Source: Lycorma delicatula
Lineage: Eukaryota; Arthropoda; Insecta; Hemiptera; Fulgoridae
Assembly (NCBI RefSeq): GCF_047948215.1
Contig: NC_134455.1
Span: forward strand, 349,430,491 to 349,494,490
Length of the DNA: 64,000 bases
Direction of reading: 5' to 3'
In this document: piece after piece, positions 59,935-64,000 of the stretch
Layout: every line of letters starts with the position of its first letter
Position numbering within the stretch: the first letter of the stretch is position 1
Notes under the pieces: generated by a model
What the model was told of the DNA's origin: nothing
The model's input: only the letters and a program-made list of their open reading frames with translations
Databases searched by the model: none
Made by a program: the position numbers and the translations under genes

Positions 59935-60353
59935 GATCCAAATATTTCATTACATAAAGTTTCATTTGGCTATAACTCTGGAACCGATGAAAATAAGTAC
60001 CACTTATGATATATCGTTGAAAAACTCTCAATGAAGGCTTATTACTGCAGTTAAGAAAAATTTATGATTTGTTTTTTATCTATGTTTTTTGGTCACTTTT
60101 GGTCCAGTCGAATGCAATCAAAAGAAGAGGTGCACAGCTAGGTGTTACAACAGTACTAAATCGAAAATTTCAACATCCTGCGGCTAATCGTTTTTGAGTT
60201 ATGCGAGATACATACGTACGTACAGACGTCACACCGAAACTAGTCAAAATGAATTCAGGGATGGTCAAAATGGATATTTCCGTTGAAGTCTGAAAACCGA
60301 AGTTTTTCGCGATCAAAATACTTTTTTTACTTCGTACAAAGAAGTAAAAATAT
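59935..60353 (+). repeat. Dispersed repeat ending in a small hairpin
   Basis: ttggctataactctggaacc, tttgagttatgcgagataca, acgtacgtacagacgtcaca, tttccgttgaagtctgaaaa, ending tttttacttcgtacaaagaa/gtaaaaa (9-bp stem). The text is like widely dispersed hemipteran repeats with this ending, from memory; class unknown. Confidence 0.5.
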
Positions 60354-60489
60354 ACTTGAAAGAATTTTTTAAAACTTAAAGAAGGTAAGGTTATCTGAGG
60401 TTTGTCCTCTTAGATGCCTGATAGTATGAGAAGACTAGGAAATAAATTATATATGTGTATTTTTTATTATTTTATTTGCCTAATATGTA

Positions 60490-60690
60490 CGTTGCAATCT
60501 TTTCAACTAGTGAACAATAAGCAACCTCCCCCCACGTACAAATGTGATGAGTATAATTTGTTTGTAATGCTAATAAGTCTTGTACAGACTCAGGCCGACC
60601 ATTCCTGAGACGTGTGGTTAATTGAACTCCAACCAAAATATAAAATGATTGAGACGACGAGTTAACCACGAGACTAGCTCGCCCTGAAGT
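60490..60690 (-). repeat. SINE family 1, divergent copy
   Basis: Minus strand: gcgagctagtctcgtggtta/actcgtcg (A box), then a deletion of the B-box region and ggttggagttcaattaacca, cacgtctcaggaatggtcgg. Same subfamily as 16623-16925. Confidence 0.7.
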
Positions 60691-61033
60691 AAAATAAAAA
60701 GAAATTATACATAATGTGTATTTATTTTATTTAAAAAATTACAATAAATTTTGAATATTTATAGTTATAGAAAAAAGTTTATATTTAAAAATAAAATAAT
60801 TACTTTATAAAAAAATATACTATTTCGAAAAAAAATTTGATTTAAACAAAATGTACAACAAAATGAAATAAATAACTTATCTTGTGCTTGGTTCGATCCT
60901 TTTACGCTTGTACGAGTATAAAAAAAATATATATACGAGGGTTATTTTTTTTTCAAGGTCCGATCGGTCGCGAAATAAAAACCTACACAAAAATCGAATG
61001 AACCGTAGCGCATATGTGTTGCGCAGCGTCTCT

Positions 61034-61345
61034 CAACTAGTTAAAGTATATCTTTTCTTTTTCCTGTTTTTAGCCTCCGGTAACTACCGTTTAATTCTTC
61101 AGAGGAAGAATGAGGATGATACGTATGAGTGTAAATGAAGTGTAGTCTTGTACATTCTCAGTTCAACCATTCCTAAGATGTGTGGTTAATTGAAACCCAA
61201 CCACCAAAGAACACCGGTATCCACGATCTAGTATTCAAGTCCGTGTAAAAATAACTGGCTTTACTAGGACTTGAACGCTGGAACTCTCGGCTGCCAAATC
61301 AGCTGATTTGGGAAGACGCGTTCACCACTAGACCAACCCGATGGG
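61034..61345 (-). repeat. SINE family 1 nested in the mariner, with target duplication
   Basis: Minus-oriented: (right to left) cccatcgggttggtctagtg, A box, B box, body and ttaccggaggctaaaaac. It is flanked by ttgcgcagcgtctct (61019-61033) and ttgcgtagcgtctct (61346-61360), 14 of 15 identical. So the SINE landed after the mariner, in its 5' untranslated part. Confidence 0.92.
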
Positions 61346-61424
61346 TTGCGTAGCGTCTCTAGTATGGCCTTCAATCACGCCGCGTCACTTCGTTTAGTTC
61401 TGAACACGCAGCTAGCACGTAAAC

Positions 61425-62487
61425 ATGTCTACAACAATAGCATCTCCCACCAAATGTGATGTGCGTGCGGTAATTCGATTTCTTCAGGCTGAGGGGTGAA
61501 ATGCGGCTGAAATTCATCGACGAATAAGTAATGTGTACAGTGAAACTTCAGTGCGACAGTGGTGCAGGAACTTTAAAGCAGGACGTGCAGATGTTCATGA
61601 TGCAGGCGGTCAGGGAAGGAAGCGAATGTCAACCGATGATCTCGTTGAGCGAATGGATGAGGCAATTCGAGAAAATCGTCGGTTCACAATTTCTGTATCG
61701 AGTGATTCGTTTACTGAAATTTCAAGGTCAGCTCTCTACACCATTGCGACTGAGAGACTTCAGTACCGTATACTGTGTGCGAGATGGATTCCCAAGATGC
61801 TGTCCGACCCTACCATCACAAAACAATGAGAACGGACGCCTTCCTAACGTTTCTCCAGCCCTACCACAATGAAGGAGAAGATTTTTTTAACAAAATTGTC
61901 ACAGGGGACGAGACACGGGTCCATTTTGAAACTGAAGAAACAAAAGAACAATCCAAACAGCGGATGCATTCTCATTCTCTCAGTAAACCAAAGAAGTTGA
62001 AGCGAACCTTCTCCAACAGAAAGCGTATGGCTACTGTGTTCTGGGACCGGAATGGAGTTCCCTTGGTGGAATTCATGGAACGTGGGACGACCATCACTGC
62101 AGCCTCATACTGCGTGACTCTTCAATGTCTACGAAGGGCAATTCAGAATAAATGGAGGGGAATGTTGTCATCAGGCATTATGTTTCTCCATGACAATGCT
62201 CGGCCCCACACTGCAGCTGTAACAAAGAAGCTCCTGCAGCGTTTTCGTTGGGAAGCGTTTGATCACCCACCATACAGCCCGGACTTGGCTCCATCTGATT
62301 TTCACCTCTTTGCTCACATGAAATGCTGGCTAGGAGGACAACTTTTGGCACAGACATCGAGCTGCAGACCAGCGTAGAAACACGGCTGAAAACACAGGCG
62401 GCTCCGTTTTATGACGAGAGTATTGGAAAGTTGGTACCATGCTATGATAAATGTCTAAATCGGAGTGGCGACTATGTAGAGAAATAG
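61425..62487 (+). pseudogene. mariner transposase, DD34D, with one stop and two frameshifts
   Basis: ATG at 61425, TGA at 61497-61499, then VYSETSVRQWCRNFKAGRAD to about 61800, where the frame changes; then TGDETRVHFETEETKEQSKQ (first Asp; the usual W after DET is R), MATVFWDRNGVPLVEFM, FLHDNARPHTA (second Asp), HPPYSPDLAPSDFHLF (third Asp, 34 residues on), a frameshift near 62340, and the tail GKLVPCYDKCLNRSGDYVEK to TAG 62485-62487. The catalytic triad is intact and damage is light, so this is the youngest mariner here. Confidence 0.9.
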
Positions 62488-62587
62488 CGTAACTATGTAA
62501 GTACTTGTTAGAAATAAAAGATTTTTTATTTTCACTGTAGTTTTAATTTCGTGGCCGATCGGATCTAGGAAAAAAATAACCCTCGTA

Positions 62588-62589
<2 letters not shown>

Positions 62590-62625
<36 letters not shown>
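62590..62625. repeat. (TA)n microsatellite at the mariner's 3' flank
   Basis: Alternating TA with one interruption, next to the TA target duplication; likely the original insertion target. Confidence 0.85.
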
Positions 62626-62629
<4 letters not shown>

Positions 62630-62630
<1 letters not shown>

Positions 62631-64000
62631 ATACGGAAACCTCTCAACAACTTAAAACCGATCTAGACAGAAGTATCGATAACTACTTTACTTTTTGACG
62701 AGAAATAGAATTTCAACCGCTTCTTGGATTGAAACTCAAACATTTTAAATGGTAACATCCTTTGTGTGATATATATCATTTTAAAATTGTTTTTTAAATA
62801 AAACGTTGGTGCGATGTCTGTACCAAAAATGGGGGCGGAATAAAGTTTGGATCTTATACGATATAGATATTAATTTTGGATTTTAAGTATACCTTGCATA
62901 CAAAAAGGAATATGGGGTTTTAATTTTTTTTGAATGAGGTGTGCAGTATTGATTTAAGGCTAGAATCAAATAGCAAAGTAGGCAGTCTTAGTTAAGTCGC
63001 ATCGCCATTGATTGATTCCTTAATTTTGCGCTTGACAGCGATGCTAGCAAGTGGACTTAGGAACAGAAAAAAAATCATCTGTGTTTTGCAGTTTAATAAT
63101 ATGGATCTACAGTTGCAGTTCAACTTGTGTCTTGCAGAAAGTTTCATTGTGATCCTCGAAGTGACAATAATATATATCAGTTGACAACATAATCTGTTTG
63201 AAACGACCGGGCGTCTGTATTAGGGAAAGAGTATACGGGACGACTGAGGGTGTCTAAAGATAATGTTAAAATGTTATGAAGGTCGGCTACGAACTAGCAA
63301 TGCTGGTGAAGATAATTTTTTTTTTTTTTGGTGTTTCGCAGGGCGAAAAACGCTTCGGCATTATCATCGCCCAAACACGATGCATGTGTTTTAAGAAACT
63401 GAATTTTAAAAATTCACAATTAAAAATTGAATAAAAACACCCGGAAAACAAAACATGAAATATAAATACAAAACCTAATAAAATAAAAAAAAAACTAAAA
63501 CAAAATAAAAAATCCCTTTCGGCACGCTGTAAGGCGGAGGTAGATTCCATCGATGCTAAGTAGGGGATAAAAAAAATTTCCACCTTAAGGTTAAGAAAAA
63601 TTTCAAATTTACTCAATACGACAATGGTTGTATGTGAAAAAAATTTCACATGTTTAGCACACGGCAAGCTCCATCTTCTTACAATTCCAGCAACATTTTG
63701 GTCATCCTTGCCGTAAGGGTTGATCATATCAAAATTGTTTCAAACAAAATTTTTAGGTAATGTTTAGAGGGCTAACGACTACTTTAAACCGATTCGATAC
63801 TGTTCCTATTAAGGAAGGTATGATTCTTTTTTGTATTCAAAACTCCATTCTTCCAACCCTGGGTCAATGGTTGGTGATAAAAAAAAAAAATTAATTTTAT
63901 AAGTTTTAGGCCCTTATCCAAAGAATATTAGGAACTTTAAACGAATTGGATATTTTACTTAACTGGAAAGTTATACCGATTTCTGTTTTTTAGAAAAAGC
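62630..64000. other. Window end, unidentified
   Basis: A minus ORF at 63287-63727 (146 codons, MINPYGKDDQNVAGIVRRWS at its start) has one hydrophobic stretch and poly-A-derived Phe/Lys runs. No domain, and codon use looks non-coding; probably part of an unknown repeat rather than a gene. Confidence 0.3.

Larger units (their letters stand above)
60936..62585 (+). mobile_element. mariner element with TIRs, interrupted by a SINE
   Basis: Left TIR 60936-60967 (cgagggttatttttttttca then aggtccgatcgg) pairs with right TIR 62555-62585 (ccgatcggatctaggaaaaa then aataaccctcg); TA flanks both ends (60934-60935, 62586-62587). Without the 0.3-kb SINE the element would be about 1.3 kb, the standard mariner size. 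The TA-rich target (tatatata) continues as a (TA)n run to about 62625. Confidence 0.92.

Noticed and set aside
63287..63727. 146-codon minus ORF as a host gene
   Set aside because: No domain, homopolymer-derived Phe and Lys runs, no splice or composition signal; more likely a repeat.

Overview
This is eukaryotic, strongly AT-rich DNA with long introns, abundant transposon debris, (CA)n/(TA)n microsatellites and poly-A tracts. It looks like an insect genome. The mariner, Tc1-like, pogo, hAT-like and LINE relics, and a tRNA-derived SINE carrying a split A/B-box promoter, would fit a large hemipteran (planthopper or lanternfly-like) genome. The order-level guess is inference only.

One host gene dominates. 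On the minus strand, twelve exons between 58414 and 9202 join in frame, with GT donors, AG acceptors and matching phases at every junction. They encode 659 residues plus a stop of an organic anion transporting polypeptide (OATP/SLCO family, major facilitator fold). All twelve membrane segments, the family signature, the Cys-rich Kazal-like extracellular loop and the C-terminus are present. Only the extreme N-terminus (the first coding exon or exons) is missing; it lies upstream of 58414 and I could not recognise it in the window. The gene spans at least 49 kb, about 96% of it intron.

The introns and flanks are a graveyard of mobile DNA. From low to high coordinates: an unknown GC-richer repeat (2640-3560); a 0.5-kb palindromic MITE (5170-5665); two mariner relics 3' of the gene (6300-6850 minus, 7880-8790 plus); a transposase relic (20500-21110) and a LINE endonuclease relic (21600-22330); a Tc1-like relic (22790-23750); a nearly intact Tc1/mariner-superfamily element with TIRs (23812-25118); LINE reverse-transcriptase relics (26780-27170 and 31740-33450); a mariner relic (29340-30080); a non-autonomous hAT-like element with a perfect 8-bp target duplication (35043-36146); a mariner relic (44300-45240); a fold-back element built from two transposase 3' halves (48007-48878); a pogo/Tigger relic (53200-54400); and, upstream of the gene, a mariner with TIRs that carries a nested SINE (60936-62585).

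Two tRNA-derived SINE families recur in both orientations, several copies with readable target-site duplications, and at least four further dispersed repeat families are visible. I saw no CRISPR, prokaryotic operon, rRNA or canonical tRNA gene, and no convincing second host gene. I did not find a clearly new biological system. The most unusual items are the tail-to-tail fold-back transposon, the paired palindromes inserted in the pogo relic, and the Gly-to-Ala change in the OATP signature at a split codon.
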